Program-made: the position numbers and the translations under genes
The notes under the pieces: generated by a model
What the model saw: the letters and a program-made list of their open reading frames with translations, nothing else
What the model was told of the DNA's origin: nothing
The model's database searches: none
Shown: positions 6,186-6,597 of the stretch, piece after piece
Numbering within the stretch: the stretch's first letter is position 1
Layout: each line of letters opens with the position of its first letter
Source of the DNA: an uncultured Oscillospiraceae bacterium
GTDB lineage: Bacteria > Bacillota > Clostridia > Oscillospirales > Oscillospiraceae
DNA length: 6,597 nt
Direction of reading: 5' to 3'
Assembly: GCA_947628975.1 (NCBI GenBank)
Contig: CANRBW010000084.1
Location: forward strand, 1-6,597

Positions 6186-6197
6186 TTCTTATAAGAA
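6186..6197. repeat. 12-bp perfect palindrome TTCTTATAAGAA
   Basis: A perfect AT-rich palindrome at the junction where the array resumes after the 6141-6190 interruption. It could be a regulator site or a chance product of adjoining CTT and AAG unit ends. Confidence 0.4.
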
Positions 6198-6318
6198 TAG
6201 ACGCGGAGGTCGGCTGGACTGCGCAAGAGTAGACGGCGAGGTCTGCTGGATCTTGCGGAGCTAGGCGGTTTTCTCTGCTGTGCGTCACAGGACTAGGCGC
6301 TGTTCTCTGCTGTATCAA

Positions 6319-6349
6319 ACAGGGGCGGGTGGGCTTTCAGCTTCCAGCA
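6319..6349. repeat. G-run variant unit, copy 2
   Basis: ACAGGGGCGGGTGGGC followed by a tail ending AGCTTCCAGCA. It keeps the same three G-runs as copy 1, with one linker base changed from C to T. It closes the second block of 32-bp units. Confidence 0.8.
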
Positions 6350-6465
6350 ACGGGGCTGCGATAACCTTGCAGGGCTAAGCGGTGTTCTCTGCTGAACTTT
6401 GCAGGGCTAGGCGTGGTACGTCTGCTGTCTCTTGCGTGGATAGGCGCTGTACTCTGCTGTTCCTA

Positions 6466-6496
6466 CCAGGGGTGGGTGGGATTTTGGCTTCCAGCG
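6466..6496. repeat. G-run variant unit, copy 3
   Basis: CCAGGGGTGGGTGGGATTT followed by a tail ending GGCTTCCAGCG. The G-runs are intact while both linker bases are T. It closes the third block, and the array ends here, 26 bp before the hairpin cluster. Confidence 0.78.
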
Positions 6497-6521
6497 CATT
6501 GCGTTTTTTCGTTTCAATCGT

Positions 6522-6540
6522 TTTGTCCGAACCGGACAAA
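6522..6540. repeat. Hairpin TTTGTCCG-AAC-CGGACAAA
   Basis: A perfect 8-pair inverted repeat with a 3-base loop. No T-run follows on the plus strand. On the minus strand it is followed by ACGATTGAAACG, so it is not a canonical terminator in either direction. Confidence 0.7.
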
Positions 6541-6543
6541 GGT

Positions 6544-6560
6544 CGCGCCTCCCCGGCGCG
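6544..6560. repeat. Hairpin CGCGCC-TCCCC-GGCGCG
   Basis: Six GC pairs with a 5-base loop, only 3 bp from the previous hairpin. No gene borders it within the window. It may be part of a compound element with its neighbours. Confidence 0.6.
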
Positions 6561-6570
6561 GGGGCCAAAC

Positions 6571-6597
6571 CCATTTTCTTTTTCTTTGCGAAGAAAA
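6571..6597. repeat. Palindrome cut by the window edge
   Basis: TTTTCTT, loop TGCG, AAGAAAA (6580-6597) forms seven pairs up to the last base of the window. The left side continues outward as CCATTTTCT (6571-6579), so a longer palindrome is expected if the following sequence continues with AGAAAATGG. It may be a terminator hairpin or the centre of a dispersed element. Confidence 0.55.

Larger units (their letters stand above)
5862..6496. repeat. Degenerate tandem array of ~32-33-bp units (non-coding)
   Basis: Head-to-tail units on the plus strand begin near GCAGGnCTAGGCGC and end near TCTGCTGnnnCTT. Unit boundaries read by eye: 5862-5894, then an 18-bp sub-array (5895-5948), 5949-5980, 5981-6012, 6013-6044, 6045-6077, 6078-6109, 6191-6222, 6223-6254, 6255-6286, 6287-6318, 6369-6400, 6401-6433 and 6434-6465. 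Lengths are 32 or 33 bp with no unique spacers between most units. Three G-rich variant units sit at 6110-6140, 6319-6349 and 6466-6496. Interruptions lie at 6141-6190 (ending in a partial unit, ATCTGCTGCTTCTT) and 6350-6368. Mixed 32/33-bp lengths and recurrent TAG triplets rule out a conserved reading frame. This explains the gene-free stretch upstream of the SLH promoter. Function unknown. Confidence 0.88.

Noticed and set aside
5987..6226. Minus-strand 79-codon open frame in the array
   Set aside because: Made of the degenerate repeats. It has no family resemblance, the unit lengths are not multiples of three, and no supporting ribosome site was seen.
5862..6496. CRISPR array
   Set aside because: The units are contiguous and diverged with no unique spacers of constant length between identical repeats, and no cas gene is present.

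Overview
The window comes from a GC-rich anaerobic Firmicute, most likely a member of the Oscillospiraceae (Flavonifractor, Lawsonibacter or Oscillibacter type). This rests on the HemZ-type gene, the three-SLH-domain surface protein with a Gram-positive signal peptide, strong AGGAGG-type ribosome binding sites, sigma-A promoters and GC-rich codon use. It is inferred from gene content and style, not from a marker gene. All genes recognised lie on the minus strand, so the window reads biologically from right to left.

From right to left: (1) 6497-6597 holds a cluster of hairpins, the last of which is cut by the window edge. (2) 5862-6496 is a non-coding array of degenerate, head-to-tail repeats of about 32-33 bp. 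It includes a younger 18-bp sub-array and three copies of a G-run-rich variant unit. (3) 5696-5861 is the upstream region of the surface-protein gene, with a sigma-A-like promoter, a 5' leader hairpin and a strong Shine-Dalgarno site. (4) 2735-5695 encodes a 986-residue secreted protein with three N-terminal SLH domains and a large unassigned ectodomain, a candidate major S-layer protein. It is closed by a strong intrinsic terminator at 2658-2690. (5) From a near-perfect consensus promoter at 2564-2592 runs a tight four-gene operon: a stand-alone GlmU-like nucleotidyltransferase, a NYN-LOTUS (RNA-related) protein, an MBL-fold hydrolase and the start of hemZ. Gaps are 27 bp and 30 bp, followed by a 4-bp overlap.

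The operon genes look like housekeeping functions: sugar-nucleotide chemistry, RNA handling, thioester or detoxification hydrolysis, and tetrapyrrole chemistry. Their mutual functional link is not evident from sequence. The surface protein is a separate transcription unit. The repeat array directly upstream of its promoter is the most unusual part of the window. It has no plausible coding capacity and is not a CRISPR array. It shows layered structure: old 32-bp units, recent 18-bp derivatives explained by an exact 15-bp deletion, and G-run units that close each block. Its function is unknown.
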